Assembly (NCBI RefSeq): GCF_025966695.1
Contig: NZ_JAOEIY010000001.1
Coordinates: 258,474-322,473, forward strand
Direction: 5' to 3'
Length of the DNA: 64,000 bases
From: Stutzerimonas sp. S1
Lineage (GTDB): Bacteria; Pseudomonadota; Gammaproteobacteria; Pseudomonadales; Pseudomonadaceae
Position numbers and translations under genes: made by a program. The stretch's first letter is position 1. Each line of letters starts with the position of its first letter. This document shows positions 1 through 11,902 of this stretch, in pieces. The notes beneath the pieces are model-generated. The model made no database searches. It was not told the DNA's origin and saw only the letters and a program-made list of their open reading frames with translations.

Positions 1-68
1 TAGACGCACTAGGTTCAGGTCCTAGCGGTGGCAACACCGTGGAAGTTCGAGTCTTCTCCTGGGCACCA
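1..68 (+). tRNA. tRNA-Leu (CAG), 5' part outside window
   Basis: This is the 3' part of a tRNA-Leu, identical over its visible length to the complete copy that starts at 181. It includes the anticodon stem-loop with CAG, the long variable arm typical of leucine tRNAs, the T arm and an encoded CCA end. The D arm and acceptor 5' strand lie before the window. No terminator separates it from the next copy, so the two are probably cut from one transcript. Confidence 0.95.
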
Positions 69-180
69 CTCTTCAGATGAAACCCGCGCAATTGGCGCGA
101 GTCTCATGCAACAACGAAGCTGTCGTCTTCGGCCAGAAATGGCAAAACGACAAAAAGTCGATGAGCAATCATCGCAATGT

Positions 181-267
181 GCCCAGGTGGCGGAATTGGT
201 AGACGCACTAGGTTCAGGTCCTAGCGGTGGCAACACCGTGGAAGTTCGAGTCTTCTCCTGGGCACCA
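181..267 (+). tRNA. tRNA-Leu (CAG)
   Basis: Complete 87-nt leucine tRNA. The acceptor 5' strand GCCCAGG pairs with CCTGGGC near the 3' end, followed by an encoded CCA. The anticodon stem CTAGG/CCTAG encloses the loop TTCAGGT, giving anticodon CAG, which reads CUG, the dominant leucine codon in this GC-rich genome. The long variable arm marks it as a class II tRNA. It is the second of two tandem copies, 112 nt after the end of the first. A rho-independent terminator follows 8 nt downstream. Confidence 0.98.
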
Positions 268-275
268 CTCTTCAG

Positions 276-304
276 AAAAAACCGAGCCACTGGCTCGGTT
301 TTTT
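276..304 (+). terminator. Rho-independent terminator of the tRNA-Leu genes
   Basis: The stem CCGAGCC/GGCTCGG with a 3-nt loop is followed by six T on the plus strand and preceded by six A. It lies directly after the second tRNA-Leu. Confidence 0.93.
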
Positions 305-366
305 CGTTTAAGCCCCCACGTTTTACCCACCCCGCAATTCACATCCGAGCCGCCCTCGCCAGTCAT

Positions 367-392
367 AAAAAAGGCCGCCCTGAGGCGGCCTT
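367..392 (-). terminator. Rho-independent terminator downstream of purA
   Basis: The stem GGCCGCC/GGCGGCC with a CTGA loop has a six-base A run on its left side, which becomes a U run on the minus strand. It lies about 20 nt past the purA stop codon and converges with the tRNA terminator. Confidence 0.92.
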
Positions 393-409
393 CCATCAGC
401 TCAGCGCCA

Positions 410-1786
<1,377 letters not shown>

Positions 1787-2974
1787 TCAGGACGCCAGCG
1801 GCGCCACCATCCAGGAATTGTCTTTGGCCAGCAGCTGGCGATCACAGCCCAGCCCTATCGCAGCGCCATGTGCCTGCCCATCAAGCGCCTGCACCACCCG
1901 CTCACCCTGGCGGCGCAGGCGACAGATCTCCTGCCACAACGCAGGATCATCGCTGTGAGGCGCCCAGATACCGGTCACAGGCGTCGTCAAATCGGCATTC
2001 CCCAGACTTACAAGGGTCTTCAGATCTGTCGAAAAGCCGGTTGCCGGGCGTGCACGCCCGAAATCGGCGCCGATATCGTCATAACGCCCGCCCTGGGCGA
2101 TCGATTGCCCGACCCCTGGGACAAAGACGGCAAACACCACACCGGTGTGATAGTGATAGCCGCGCAACTCACCCAAATCGAAGTAAAGCGGCATTTTCGG
2201 ATAGCGTGCAGCGAGCTGATCAGCAATACGCGTCAAGGTCTCCAGCGCCTGGCGCACGTCGATAGGCGCGCCGGCCAGCGCGACCCGCGCATCCTCAAGG
2301 GCTTCGCGCCCACCGCAAAGGCGTCCAAGCGCTCGCAGCATGGCCGCCAATGACGGTTCGAGAGTAGCAGTCAGCACCTCGATTTCATCCATCGCCTTGC
2401 GCTGCAGTGCGTCGAACAACTGCTGCTCGGCGCTGCCGGCCAGTCCCGCCGCTCGCGCCAGCCCACGGTAGATCCCGACATGACCGAGATCCATATGCAC
2501 GTCAGGCACATCGGCCAGCTCCAGCATTTCCAGCATCAGGCTTATGACCTCGATGTCACTGGAAGCACTGCCATCGCCATAGAGTTCGGCGCCCAGCTGG
2601 ATCGGACTGCGCGAGGTGGCCAGTGCCTGCGGCTTGGCATGCAGCACGCTACCCGCGTAGCACAGTCGACTAGGCCCTTCGCGCCGCAGCGTATGCGCAT
2701 CGACCCGCGCCACCTGCGGCGTGATATCTGCACGCAACCCCATTTGCCGACCAGACAGCGGGTCGGTGACCTTGAAAGTTCGCAGGTCGAGGTCCTGACC
2801 GGAGCCGGTCAACAGGGACTCGAGAAATTCGACATGAGGGGTGATGACCAGCTCATACCCCCAGCGCTGAAACAGATCCAGCACGCGACGCCGTGCGGTC
2901 TCGATACGCGCCGCCTCGGGCGGCAGCACCTCTTCGATGCCATCTGGCAGGAGCCAGCGGTCTACCGTTGCCAT
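1787..2974 (-). CDS. hisZ: ATP phosphoribosyltransferase regulatory subunit HisZ
   Basis: HisZ (395 aa) is a catalytically inactive histidyl-tRNA synthetase paralogue that pairs with the short form of HisG to make the first enzyme of histidine synthesis and confer feedback control. The protein starts [19 protein letters not shown], matches Pseudomonas HisZ over its whole length, and keeps class II synthetase fold segments such as FRxDxTPQVAR-like ([11 protein letters not shown]) and [13 protein letters not shown], but lacks the synthetase C-terminal anticodon domain. A start 27 nt further upstream is possible but less likely. It sits between hflC and purA, as in P. aeruginosa. Confidence 0.95.
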   Translation of the reverse strand: MATVDRWLLPDGIEEVLPPEAARIETARRRVLDLFQRWGYELVITPHVEFLESLLTGSGQDLDLRTFKVTDPLSGRQMGLRADITPQVARVDAHTLRREGPSRLCYAGSVLHAKPQALATSRSPIQLGAELYGDGSASSDIEVISLMLEMLELADVPDVHMDLGHVGIYRGLARAAGLAGSAEQQLFDALQRKAMDEIEVLTATLEPSLAAMLRALGRLCGGREALEDARVALAGAPIDVRQALETLTRIADQLAARYPKMPLYFDLGELRGYHYHTGVVFAVFVPGVGQSIAQGGRYDDIGADFGRARPATGFSTDLKTLVSLGNADLTTPVTGIWAPHSDDPALWQEICRLRRQGERVVQALDGQAHGAAIGLGCDRQLLAKDNSWMVAPLAS

Positions 2975-3158
2975 TTCGCCAATCACCTCTCGATACGGCA
3001 AGCCTAGTCAAGCGGACGAAAACCGGGCTGCCATCAGGGCTGGCCATCGGTCGCGTGCAGTTGTGTTCAACACCATGGCGTCAACGCCAAGCCCCGCTAG
3101 GGGTGCGGCATGGCATCCCATGCTCGGAGATCGTCCATCACCACGCTGGCGCAGACGC

Positions 3159-3181
3159 AAAAAAGCCGGGCTTTTCCCGGC
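3159..3181 (-). terminator. Rho-independent terminator after hflC
   Basis: The inverted repeat GCCGGG/CCCGGC has a six-base A run on its left side, a U tract when transcribed leftward. It lies about 80 nt past the hflC stop and before hisZ, so hisZ-purA must have its own promoter in the roughly 185 nt between this element and the hisZ start. Confidence 0.88.
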
Positions 3182-3257
3182 GGGCGGATCATAGCAATGT
3201 TTTCCCGATGGGTCACCCGGCGGTCAGCATCGACCGCCGGGCGACCAGCATCGCTAC

Positions 3258-4124
3258 TTACTGAGACTTTTCCAGATAGCGGAAGAAATCGCTTTTGGGA
3301 TCCAGCACCAGCACATCTTCCTTGCTGGAGAAGCTCTCGCGATAAGCTTGGAGGCTACGGTAGAAGGAGTAGAACTCCCTGTCCTGACCATAGGCGGAAG
3401 CATAGATAGCCGCGGCACGCGCATCGCCATCACCGCGCAGCTCTTCCGCCTCGCGGAACGCTTCGGCGAGCAGGACTCGCCGCTGGCGATCGGCATCGGC
3501 GCGAATACCCTCAGCCAGCTCCTTACCCTTGGCCCGATGCTCACGGGCCTCACGCTCACGCTCGGAACTCATGCGCTCAAACACGCTGCGGTTCACTTCG
3601 CGCGGCAGGTCAATCCCCTTGACCCGCACATCCACCACCTCGATACCCAGCTCCTGCTGCACCGCACGGTTCAGGCTATTGGTCACCTGCCCCATCAGCT
3701 CGTCACGCTGGCCGGACACCGACTCATGCAACGTGCGCTTGCCGAACTGATCGCGCAAAGCGGCCTCCAGACGGCGGGCCAAGCGCTCATCGGCGATCTG
3801 CTTCATGCCAGACGTCGCGGTGTAGAAGCGCTCGGCATCCGCGACACGCCACTTGGCGTAGGCATCGACCATCAGCGCTTTCTTCTCCAGAGTGAGGAAG
3901 CGCGAGGTGGACGAGTCCAGCGTCATCAGACGAGCGTCGAACTTGCGCACGCTGTTCACGTAGGGAATCTTCATGTGCAGTCCGGGCTTAACATCGGGCT
4001 CGACAATTCGGCCGAAGCGAAGCAGCACCGCACGCTCGGTCTGCGAAACGATATAAAAGCTGTTCCACAGCACCAGCGCTAGCACCACACCCACGATCAG
4101 CGCCGTCAGGGATTTATTGCTCAT
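3258..4124 (-). CDS. hflC: HflC, regulator of FtsH protease (SPFH/band 7)
   Basis: HflC (288 aa) forms with HflK a large inner-membrane complex on the periplasmic side that encloses the FtsH protease and tunes which membrane proteins it degrades. The N-terminus has one membrane segment (about residues 7-27, LTALIVGVVLALVLWNSFYI) followed by a band 7 domain opening with ERAVLLRFGR and a coiled C-terminal half rich in Arg, Glu and Ala. The ATG shares one base with the hflK stop (TGATG), so translation is coupled. A terminator follows. Notably, the window also holds a second FtsH-type protease at 14546-16387. Confidence 0.96.
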   Translation of the reverse strand: MSNKSLTALIVGVVLALVLWNSFYIVSQTERAVLLRFGRIVEPDVKPGLHMKIPYVNSVRKFDARLMTLDSSTSRFLTLEKKALMVDAYAKWRVADAERFYTATSGMKQIADERLARRLEAALRDQFGKRTLHESVSGQRDELMGQVTNSLNRAVQQELGIEVVDVRVKGIDLPREVNRSVFERMSSEREREAREHRAKGKELAEGIRADADRQRRVLLAEAFREAEELRGDGDARAAAIYASAYGQDREFYSFYRSLQAYRESFSSKEDVLVLDPKSDFFRYLEKSQ

Positions 4125-5299
4125 CAGCGACTCTCCCTCGTACGAACTTCACGCGGATCCAACTCCGGCGGCAGACGTGTAGCCTGACTGGCCGCGCCCG
4201 AGGCCATTCCTGGAGGCGTGGCGTTACTGGCAGCGCCGCGACTGTTGATCATCTTGTCCAGCGGCAGGTACAGCAGGTTGTTCTGCCCACTCTCGCCGGT
4301 CACCATGACCTTGCTGGTATTGCTCATGACTTCCTGCATGGTTTCCAGATACAGACGCTCACGAGTGACATCCGGCGCTTTGCTGTACTCGGCGACCAAT
4401 TTGCTGAAGCGATCAGCCTCACCCTGGGCACGGGATATCACCGCATCGCGGTAACCGGCAGCCTCTTCCAGCATGCGCTGAGCCTGACCACGGGCCTCTG
4501 GAATCACGCCATTGGCGTAGGATTCCGCTTGGTTCTTCTCGCGCTGTTCGTCCTCACGCGCACGAATCACGTCATCGAAGGCTTCCTGCACTTCACGCGG
4601 CGCGGCCGCGCTCTGCAGGTTCACCTGGGTGACGATGATGCCGGTGCCGTAATTGTCGAGGAACCGCTGCAGGCGCTCCTTAACTTCGGCAGCCATCGCC
4701 TCTCGCCCCTCGGTTAGCACCTGATCCATCGCAGTCGAACCGACCACGTGGCGTACTGCGCTGTCGGTCGCGTGCTGCAGACTGACCTCCGGCTGGTCAA
4801 CGTTGAGCACGAAGGACTGCAGATCACTGATCTTGTACTGAACGGTCAGCGGCACTTCGATGATGTTCTCGTCCTCGGTGAGCATCTGCCCCTGCTTGGT
4901 GTAAGAGCGCTCACGGGTGACATTTTCCTGGAACTTCTTGTCGATCGGCGGGAAATAGATGTTCAGACCCGGCCCGACGGTTTCGTGGTACTTACCGAAG
5001 CGCAGCACCACCGCTTGCTCCTGCTCGTCGACGATATAAATGGCATTGAACAGCCAGACCGCGAGCAATACCACCAGCGCAATCCATACCAGTCCGAAGC
5101 CACCACGCTTGCCGGCACCACCAGCGCCACCGCCACTGCCACGCTTCTTGCCGCCAAACATGCCGTTGAGGCTGTCCTGCAACTTGCGGAAAGCTTCGTC
5201 GAGATCCGGCGGCCCTTTCTGATCGCCACCGCGACGGCCACCGCCGCCGCCCCAGGGATCCTGGTTGTTCGAGTTGCCACCCGGCTCATTCCAAGCCAT
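4124..5299 (-). CDS. hflK: HflK, regulator of FtsH protease (SPFH/band 7)
   Basis: HflK (391 aa) is the partner of HflC in the HflKC-FtsH complex. It has a Gly/Asn-rich cytoplasmic N-terminus with GGGGGRRGG runs, a single membrane segment near residues 72-92 (LVWIALVVLLAVWLFNAIYI), the band 7 domain beginning DEQEQAVVLRFGKY, and a long charged helix. The start MAWNEPGG is chosen because GGAG lies about 6 nt upstream; the alternative ATG four codons earlier would put that site inside the gene. It follows hflX with a gap of about 97 nt in the hfq-hflX-hflK-hflC cluster. Confidence 0.96.
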   Translation of the reverse strand: MAWNEPGGNSNNQDPWGGGGGRRGGDQKGPPDLDEAFRKLQDSLNGMFGGKKRGSGGGAGGAGKRGGFGLVWIALVVLLAVWLFNAIYIVDEQEQAVVLRFGKYHETVGPGLNIYFPPIDKKFQENVTRERSYTKQGQMLTEDENIIEVPLTVQYKISDLQSFVLNVDQPEVSLQHATDSAVRHVVGSTAMDQVLTEGREAMAAEVKERLQRFLDNYGTGIIVTQVNLQSAAAPREVQEAFDDVIRAREDEQREKNQAESYANGVIPEARGQAQRMLEEAAGYRDAVISRAQGEADRFSKLVAEYSKAPDVTRERLYLETMQEVMSNTSKVMVTGESGQNNLLYLPLDKMINSRGAASNATPPGMASGAASQATRLPPELDPREVRTRESR

Positions 5300-5396
5300 A
5301 GCGCTCTCCATTCAGATAAAGCCAAAGACGCGCCTGCGGCGCGCCCGCCAATGCTACCGAAAGCACGAAACCAGCGGCTAAATTGCCGCCCGGGCT

Positions 5397-6698
5397 TTAT
5401 TGCAAAGTGTGTTGTTCCAGAAACTCGTTCGGCTGCAGCCCTTCTCGACTGAGCAGTCGATGCAGTTCGACCCGCGGCAAGCGCACGCTGAGCAGGCTGT
5501 CACCCACCTCGTCATGTTTCTCGTCCTGCACAGCGCCCAATTCGAACAGCTGGGCACGCATGCGTCCCATGCCCTGCGGCAAACGGAGCGTTCCCACGAA
5601 AAGATCGCTGCCGAGCAGCTCAGCGATCGCCTCGCGCACCAGCTCCAGCCCCAGCCCATCGCGTGCGGACACCCATACTCGCTGAGGCTTGCCATCGGCA
5701 TCGCGCTGAATCTGCGGCTCAATGCCCTCCATGAGATCGACCTTGTTGTAGATCTCGAGCATCGGTAACTCGTTGGCACCGATCTCCGCCAGTACTGCCA
5801 GCACCTGCTCAATCTGTTGATCGCGCTCAGGCTCATGGGCATCGATCACATGCAACAGCAGATCGGCATTGCTGGACTCTTCCAGCGTCGCCCGAAAGGA
5901 CTCCACCAACTTGTGTGGCAAGTGACGAATGAAACCCACCGTATCAGCCAGAATCACCGGCCCGAGATCAGGGAGTTCCAGTCGACGCAGGGTCGGATCG
6001 AGAGTGGCGAACAACTGATTGGCCGCATAGACATCCGCCTCGGTGAGGGCATTGAACAACGTGGATTTCCCGGCGTTGGTGTAACCGACCAGGGAAACCG
6101 AGGGAATATCGGCACGCCTGCGGCCACGGCGGGCCTGCTCGCGCTGTCCGCGCACCTTCTCCAGGCGCTGCTTGATCTGCCGGATGCGCACCCGCAGCAA
6201 ACGGCGGTCGGTCTCCAGCTGGGTTTCCCCGGGACCGCGCAGACCGATACCGCCTTTCTGCCGTTCCAGGTGCGTCCAGCCACGAACCAGGCGCGTGCTC
6301 ATGTGCTCAAGCTGCGCCAGCTCGACCTGCAGCTTGCCTTCGTGTGTCCGCGCACGCTGCGCGAAGATATCCAGAATCAGACCAGTACGATCGAGGACGC
6401 GGCACTCGAGCGCGCGCTCAAGATTGCGCTCCTGACTGGGCGTCAGCGTGTGATTGAAAATCACCAGCTCAACCTCGCCTTCCTTGACGAGATCGCGTAG
6501 CTCCTCGACCTTCCCGGTGCCAATCAAATACTTGGCGGAAGGCTGATGACGAGCCACATTGACGAAATTGACCATCTCGGCACCCGCCGAACGGGCGAGT
6601 TCCTGAAACTCCTGCGGATCCTCGCGCGCCGCGGGGTCCTGGCCCTCCAGATGAACCAGAATGGCCCGTTCCCCACCACCGGGACGTTCGAAGAACAA
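5397..6698 (-). CDS. hflX: GTPase HflX, ribosome-rescue factor
   Basis: HflX (433 aa) is a ribosome-binding GTPase that splits stalled 70S ribosomes, particularly after heat stress. Visible features are the HflX N-terminal domain (about residues 20-120), the helical linker with GxGGIGLRGPGETQLETDRR-like sequence, and the G domain with GYTNAGKST (G1), DTVGF (G3) and NKVD (G4). The start is TTG at 6698, preceded by a purine-rich AAGGTAGG; no better ATG lies upstream because hfq ends 11 nt away. The tight spacing behind hfq points to one transcript. Confidence 0.95.
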   Translation of the reverse strand: MFFERPGGGERAILVHLEGQDPAAREDPQEFQELARSAGAEMVNFVNVARHQPSAKYLIGTGKVEELRDLVKEGEVELVIFNHTLTPSQERNLERALECRVLDRTGLILDIFAQRARTHEGKLQVELAQLEHMSTRLVRGWTHLERQKGGIGLRGPGETQLETDRRLLRVRIRQIKQRLEKVRGQREQARRGRRRADIPSVSLVGYTNAGKSTLFNALTEADVYAANQLFATLDPTLRRLELPDLGPVILADTVGFIRHLPHKLVESFRATLEESSNADLLLHVIDAHEPERDQQIEQVLAVLAEIGANELPMLEIYNKVDLMEGIEPQIQRDADGKPQRVWVSARDGLGLELVREAIAELLGSDLFVGTLRLPQGMGRMRAQLFELGAVQDEKHDEVGDSLLSVRLPRVELHRLLSREGLQPNEFLEQHTLQ

Positions 6699-6709
6699 AG
6701 ACGCCTACC

Positions 6710-6976
<267 letters not shown>

Positions 6977-7053
6977 TTAGAGGATCTTTTTCATTAATTT
7001 TTAGGGTAAACCGACGATCCACTTGTCTGAGAATAGACGGTCAATTTGCAGTG

Positions 7054-8025
7054 TCAGCTCAATATGGAGAGCGATTGCAGGTATTTCAATGCTCGCGGCA
7101 GATTGTCGCGGGACAAGCTATCCAGCCAGCTGACATCCTCCCACCCACGCAACCAAGTGAACTGCCGCTTGGCTAGCTGCCGGGTCGCGATGATGCCGCG
7201 CTGAACCATCTCTTCCCTGGACAGATTCCCGTCCAGATAGTCCCAAACCTGCCGGTACCCCACCGCCCTGATGGAAGGCAGACCGGAATGCAGATCGCCA
7301 CGACAACGCAAGGCTTCGACCTCTTCGACGAACCCCTGTTCAACCATGCGAAGAAAGCGTTGTTCGATGCGCTGATGCAGGACCGACCGCTGTGCCGGCG
7401 CGATGGATAAGTGGGCGACAGTATAAGGCAAGTTTCCGGCACCTGGCGCGTCTGCGCCGGCTTTTTGCGACCTTTGTCGGGCGCGATGCTCAGTCATGCT
7501 CAGACCGCTGACTCGATAGACTTCGAGCGCTCGCACCAGACGCTGCGGATCGTTGGGATGAATCCGCGCCGCCGACTCCGGATCGACCTCGGCCAACTGG
7601 CGATGCAGCGCCTGCAAGCCCTCGCCCGCCGCGAACGCCTCGAGCTCCGCGCGAACTGCGGCATCCGCCCCTGGCATATCCGCCAAACCGTCGCGCAACG
7701 CCTTGAAATACAACATGGTGCCGCCGACTAGCAGCGGAATTCGCCCCGCCGCTGTTGCTTCGGCCATGGCGTTCAGCGCATCCGCGCAAAACTCGGCAGC
7801 GGAATAGCTCTGTGCCGGATCACGGATATCCACCAGACGATGTGGGTACTCAGCGAGTAATTCGCGCGAAGGCTTCGCAGTACCGATATCCATGCCGCGA
7901 TAGACCAGTGCCGAATCGACGCTGATCAGTTCGCAAGGCAGCACCCGCGCCAGCTCCAGCGCGAGATCGGTCTTGCCAGAGGCGGTAGGCCCCATCAGGA
8001 AGATAGCGGGGGGAAGCGAAGACAT
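7054..8025 (-). CDS. miaA: tRNA dimethylallyltransferase MiaA
   Basis: MiaA (323 aa) transfers a dimethylallyl group from DMAPP to N6 of A37 in tRNAs that read codons starting with U. It shows the P-loop GPTASGKT (about residues 11-18), the [16 protein letters not shown] segment, [10 protein letters not shown] and the AxRQLAKRQ-TWLR C-terminal region. The start MSSLPPAIF matches other Pseudomonas MiaA; an in-frame TTG 15 nt upstream is less likely. It lies between mutL and hfq, the usual gammaproteobacterial order amiB-mutL-miaA-hfq-hflX. Confidence 0.97.
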   Translation of the reverse strand: MSSLPPAIFLMGPTASGKTDLALELARVLPCELISVDSALVYRGMDIGTAKPSRELLAEYPHRLVDIRDPAQSYSAAEFCADALNAMAEATAAGRIPLLVGGTMLYFKALRDGLADMPGADAAVRAELEAFAAGEGLQALHRQLAEVDPESAARIHPNDPQRLVRALEVYRVSGLSMTEHRARQRSQKAGADAPGAGNLPYTVAHLSIAPAQRSVLHQRIEQRFLRMVEQGFVEEVEALRCRGDLHSGLPSIRAVGYRQVWDYLDGNLSREEMVQRGIIATRQLAKRQFTWLRGWEDVSWLDSLSRDNLPRALKYLQSLSILS

Positions 8026-8127
8026 CGGACTGCTCGGCAACTATGGCCGCATAGTTTCCGATCGCACGCAGCGGGCTGCAAGCTCGGCATAGCCACCGCA
8101 CTCGCCCGCCCAGTCGAATCGAAGCAA

Positions 8128-10005
8128 TCAGCGACCGCGCAGGAACAGCTTGTCCAGCTCGTCCATGCCCAGTTGCGTCCAGGTCGGACGGCCGTGATTG
8201 CACTGTCCGCTACGCTCGGTGTGCTCCATATCGCGCAGTAAGGCGTTCATCTCCGGCAGCGTCAGGCGACGGTTGGCGCGTACCGCGCCGTGGCAGGCCA
8301 TGGTCGCCAGCAACTCGTTGAGATGGGCCTGGATACGATCACTGGTACCGTATTCCAGCAGATCGGCGAGCACATCGCGCACCAGTTGGGTCGCTTCGGC
8401 CTGCTTGAGCAGCGAGGGAATCTGACGGATCGCCAGGGTTTCCGGGCCGAGGCGCTGCAGCTCGAAGCCGAGCATCTGGAACCACTGCGCATGCTCTTCC
8501 GCGCAGTCGGCCTCGCGCTGACTGAGGGCGATGGATTCGGGCACCAGCAGCGGCTGGCCGCGCAGCCCTTCGCTGGCCATGGCGGTCTTCAGGCGCTCGT
8601 AGGTAATGCGTTCGTGCGCGGCGTGCATGTCCACCAGCACCATACCCTGAGCATTCTCGGCAAGGATGTAGACCCCCTTGAGCTGCGCCAGCGCGTAGCC
8701 CAGCGGGGGTACGTCATCCTGGCTGACCGGCAGTGGCGCAGGGCTGCTTTCGGGCAGCGGCGTGAAAAACTCGCGGTAGGCACCCTGGGCTTCGGCGGTA
8801 TAGCCGGCCGATGCCGAGCGTGGCGCCTGATAGCCAGCGCCAGCACCGCGCCAGGCCGGCGCCTCGCCTTGGGGCTGTTCGAGCAGGCTGGCCGACAGGC
8901 TCATCTCGTTCTGCCCAGCGAACTCACCAGCAGCCAATCCGGTGGCCTGGGTCATCGGCGTAACACTGGCCGGCGCGGCCAGATGGTCCTCGGGACGCAC
9001 ATCACCCAGCGCGCGGTGCAGCGTGCCGTAGAGGAAGTCGTGGACCATGCGGCTGTCGCGAAAGCGCACCTCGTGCTTGGTGGGGTGTACGTTGACGTCC
9101 ACCACCGCCGGATCGACATCGAGAAACAGCACGAAGGTCGGGTGCCGGCCGTTGAACAGCACGTCGCGATAGGCCTGGCGCACCGCATGGGCGACCAGCT
9201 TGTCGCGCACCATGCGGCCGTTGACGTAGAAGTACTGCAAGTCCGCCTGGCTGCGCGAAAAGGTCGGCAGCCCGACCCATCCCCAGAGCCGCAACCCGTT
9301 GCGCTCGATCTCGATCGGCAGCGCCTGCTCGAGGAAGGCCGGCCCGCACACTGCTGCGACCCGCCGCGCACGGGCGCCATCGTCGCTGGCTTGGTGCAAG
9401 GCCAGCACGCCCTTGCCGTTGTGGCGCAGGTGGAAGGCCACATCGAAGCGCGCCAACGCCAGACGCTTGATGACCTCCTGCAGGTGATCGAACTCGGTCT
9501 TTTCGGTACGCAGGAACTTGCGCCGCGCCGGCGTGTTGAAGAACAGGTCGCGCACCTCCACGGAAGTACCCACCGGATGCGCCGCTGGCTGCACCCGTGC
9601 CTCCATCTCGCGCCCCTCTGTTTCGACCTGCCAGGCCTCGCCGGCATCAGCGGTACGTGAAGTCAGGGTCAGGCGCGAGACGGAGCTGATCGACGCCAGC
9701 GCCTCACCGCGAAAACCCAGGCTCATCACCCGCTCGAGGTCCTCGAGATCGCGAATCTTGCTGGTGGCGTGGCGGGCCAATGCCAGCGGCAGATCGTCCG
9801 GCGGAATGCCGCAGCCGTCATCACGCACACGCAGCAGCTTCACGCCACCCTGCTCGACATCCACATCGATGCGCTGAGCACCCGAGTCGAGACTGTTCTC
9901 CAGCAATTCCTTGATCACCGACGCCGGGCGCTCGACCACCTCACCGGCGGCAATCTGGTTCGCCAGCCGCGGACTCAGCAGCTGGATACGGCGCAACTCG
10001 CTCAT
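8128..10005 (-). CDS. mutL: DNA mismatch repair protein MutL
   Basis: MutL (625 aa) links mismatch recognition by MutS to strand incision. The N-terminal GHKL ATPase has [11 protein letters not shown] (about residues 33-43), DDGCGIP and [10 protein letters not shown]. After a proline- and glutamine-rich linker (about residues 340-430) the C-terminal dimerisation domain contains [12 protein letters not shown] (about residue 456), which fits the metal-binding endonuclease signature D(M/Q)HAxxExxxxE of MutL proteins from species without MutH. It overlaps amiB by 4 nt (start codon inside the end of amiB). Confidence 0.97.
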   Translation of the reverse strand: MSELRRIQLLSPRLANQIAAGEVVERPASVIKELLENSLDSGAQRIDVDVEQGGVKLLRVRDDGCGIPPDDLPLALARHATSKIRDLEDLERVMSLGFRGEALASISSVSRLTLTSRTADAGEAWQVETEGREMEARVQPAAHPVGTSVEVRDLFFNTPARRKFLRTEKTEFDHLQEVIKRLALARFDVAFHLRHNGKGVLALHQASDDGARARRVAAVCGPAFLEQALPIEIERNGLRLWGWVGLPTFSRSQADLQYFYVNGRMVRDKLVAHAVRQAYRDVLFNGRHPTFVLFLDVDPAVVDVNVHPTKHEVRFRDSRMVHDFLYGTLHRALGDVRPEDHLAAPASVTPMTQATGLAAGEFAGQNEMSLSASLLEQPQGEAPAWRGAGAGYQAPRSASAGYTAEAQGAYREFFTPLPESSPAPLPVSQDDVPPLGYALAQLKGVYILAENAQGMVLVDMHAAHERITYERLKTAMASEGLRGQPLLVPESIALSQREADCAEEHAQWFQMLGFELQRLGPETLAIRQIPSLLKQAEATQLVRDVLADLLEYGTSDRIQAHLNELLATMACHGAVRANRRLTLPEMNALLRDMEHTERSGQCNHGRPTWTQLGMDELDKLFLRGR

Positions 10006-11414
10006 GGCTGCGCCGCCAGCGTGGTTGCCGGAATACTCAGCGTCTGGCCGATCTTGATGGTGTCGCTGCGTAACTGATTGGCACTGCGCAGTGACGCCAG
10101 GCTGACCTGATAGCGCTCAGCGAGCAGGGCCAGGCTTTCGCCGGAGCGCACCACATGCTCACGAGGGCCGGCGGCAATCTTGCCGGCATCGCGCAACCAG
10201 GCGACATAGGTGCCGGGGGGCGGATTTTCATGGAAGAACTGCCGCACGCCACTGTGGATCGAACGCGCCAGCGACTGCTGGTGGCTCCCAGTCTGCAGCT
10301 TGCGCGCCTCGGACGGATTGGAGATGAAACCGGTCTCAACCAGGATCGACGGAATATCTGGCGACTTCAACACCATGAAGCCCGCCTGTTCGACACGACG
10401 TTTATGCAACGGCGTGATACGCCCCATGTTACTCAGCACCTTCTGACCGACATTCAGGCTCGATGACAGCGAGGCCGTCATCGACAGGTCGAGCAGCACG
10501 CCGGCGAGCATGCGGTCTTTGTCATCGAGGCTGACATTGCCGGCGCCACCGATCAGGTCCGAGCGGTTTTCGCTGTCGGCCAGCCAGCGCGCGGTTTCCG
10601 ATGTGGCGCCACGATCGGAAAGGGCGAACACCGAAGCGCCGTACGCGGAGGAGCGCGGCGCGGCGTCGGCATGGATCGAGACGAACAAGTCCGCACCCTT
10701 CTTGCGGGCAATCTCGGTGCGCTTGCGCAACGGAATGAAGTAATCGCCCGTGCGCACCAGCTCCGCGCGAAAGCCTTTTTCGGCATTGATCTGACGCTGC
10801 AGCTCCTTGGAAATCTGCAGCACCACCGTCTTCTCGTAGACCTTGCCCGGCCCGATGGCACCGGGATCCTCGCCGCCGTGACCGGCATCGATGGCGATGA
10901 CGATGTCGCGCTTGCTACTCGGCGCGACTGGCAGCTTGACCGCCGGCAGCGTCGGCGAAACCGGTGTCACTGGCGTGGCCGGCGCGGCATTGACCGGAAC
11001 CGCTGCAGTCGTCGGGGCCGCGCCCTGATCGAACAAATCGACCACCAGGCGATGCCCATACTGCTGGTTCGGTGCCAGGCTGAAGCTCTTCGGCGAGACG
11101 GGCGCTTTCAGATCGACCACCACCCGCAGCGTATTGGCGTCATGCTGACCTGCACGTAACGAGGCAACCGGAGTGTTCTGCAGCGGCAGTTGATCGAGCG
11201 GAGCCTTGAGCGCCGCACCGGTAACATCGATGACGATGCGGTGCGGTGCCTCCAGGGTAAATACGTTGTGCTTCACCGGACCCGACAGGTCGAACACCAG
11301 TCGCGTGTTGTCCGGTGCCCGCCACAAACGCACGGACTGCACGTCGGTGGCGGCAAACACCTGCACAGCTGCCAGCAGAATTGCCAAACCGCTAACCAGC
11401 GCGCGTATGCGCAT
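10002..11414 (-). CDS. amiB: N-acetylmuramoyl-L-alanine amidase AmiB
   Basis: AmiB (470 aa) cleaves the amide bond between MurNAc and the stem peptide in septal peptidoglycan so that daughter cells separate; it acts in the periplasm. Order of parts: signal peptide ([16 protein letters not shown]...), AMIN domain that binds the septum, a Pro/Thr/Val linker, the Amidase_3 catalytic domain with zinc-binding [15 protein letters not shown] and ETGFISN, and a C-terminal LysM domain ([17 protein letters not shown]). The start is set at ATG 11414 because GAGG lies 6 nt upstream; ATG 11435, which overlaps the tsaE stop (ATGA), is the alternative and would add seven residues. Confidence 0.93.
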   Translation of the reverse strand: MRIRALVSGLAILLAAVQVFAATDVQSVRLWRAPDNTRLVFDLSGPVKHNVFTLEAPHRIVIDVTGAALKAPLDQLPLQNTPVASLRAGQHDANTLRVVVDLKAPVSPKSFSLAPNQQYGHRLVVDLFDQGAAPTTAAVPVNAAPATPVTPVSPTLPAVKLPVAPSSKRDIVIAIDAGHGGEDPGAIGPGKVYEKTVVLQISKELQRQINAEKGFRAELVRTGDYFIPLRKRTEIARKKGADLFVSIHADAAPRSSAYGASVFALSDRGATSETARWLADSENRSDLIGGAGNVSLDDKDRMLAGVLLDLSMTASLSSSLNVGQKVLSNMGRITPLHKRRVEQAGFMVLKSPDIPSILVETGFISNPSEARKLQTGSHQQSLARSIHSGVRQFFHENPPPGTYVAWLRDAGKIAAGPREHVVRSGESLALLAERYQVSLASLRSANQLRSDTIKIGQTLSIPATTLAAQP

Positions 11415-11431
11415 ACCCAACCTCATGCTTG

Positions 11432-11902
11432 TCATTGATTTCCAGCGGTCAGGACGGCACACCAGGCATCGCCGCGCTCGCCCCGCGGCGACAGGCGCAG
11501 CGTACGGCCGGCCCCATGCGGCGTAATGGTAATGTCCAGGTCCGCCTTTGGCAAAACGCCGGCGCCGCGCTCCGGCCACTCGACGAGGCACAGCGCGTCG
11601 CCGTCGAAGTAGTCGCGAATGCCGAGAAACTCCAGCTCCTCCGGGTCGACCAAGCGATAGAGATCGAAGTGAAAGACCCGCACACCGCCGATCTCGTAGG
11701 GTTCGACCAGCGTGAAGGTCGGACTCTTGACCTTGCCTTCGTGACCAAAACCGCGGATCAGGCCACGCGACAGCGTGGTCTTGCCGGCACCGAGGTCGCC
11801 ATGCAGGTAGATCACCCCGCGGCCGCCGGTCGCCTGGGCGATACGGGCGCCGACTGCCAGCATCGCTGCCTCGTCCTCGGCATACAACGTCACTTCAGGC
11901 AT
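11432..11902 (-). CDS. tsaE: tRNA threonylcarbamoyladenosine biosynthesis ATPase TsaE
   Basis: TsaE (156 aa) is the ATPase that supports TsaB-TsaD in adding threonylcarbamoyl to A37 of ANN-decoding tRNAs. The Walker A motif GDLGAGKTTLSRG sits near residues 35-47, followed by the family signature SPTFTLVEPY and HFDLYRL, and LVEWPER later. Length is normal. It starts 13 nt inside the end of nnr and is followed closely by amiB, the widespread nnr-tsaE-amiB-mutL-miaA arrangement. Confidence 0.97.
   Translation of the reverse strand: MPEVTLYAEDEAAMLAVGARIAQATGGRGVIYLHGDLGAGKTTLSRGLIRGFGHEGKVKSPTFTLVEPYEIGGVRVFHFDLYRLVDPEELEFLGIRDYFDGDALCLVEWPERGAGVLPKADLDITITPHGAGRTLRLSPRGERGDAWCAVLTAGNQ

Noticed and set aside
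1..400. tRNA-anchored genomic island boundary
   Set aside because: No integrase, no duplicated tRNA 3' end on the right, and the genes to the right are core Pseudomonas genes in standard order.
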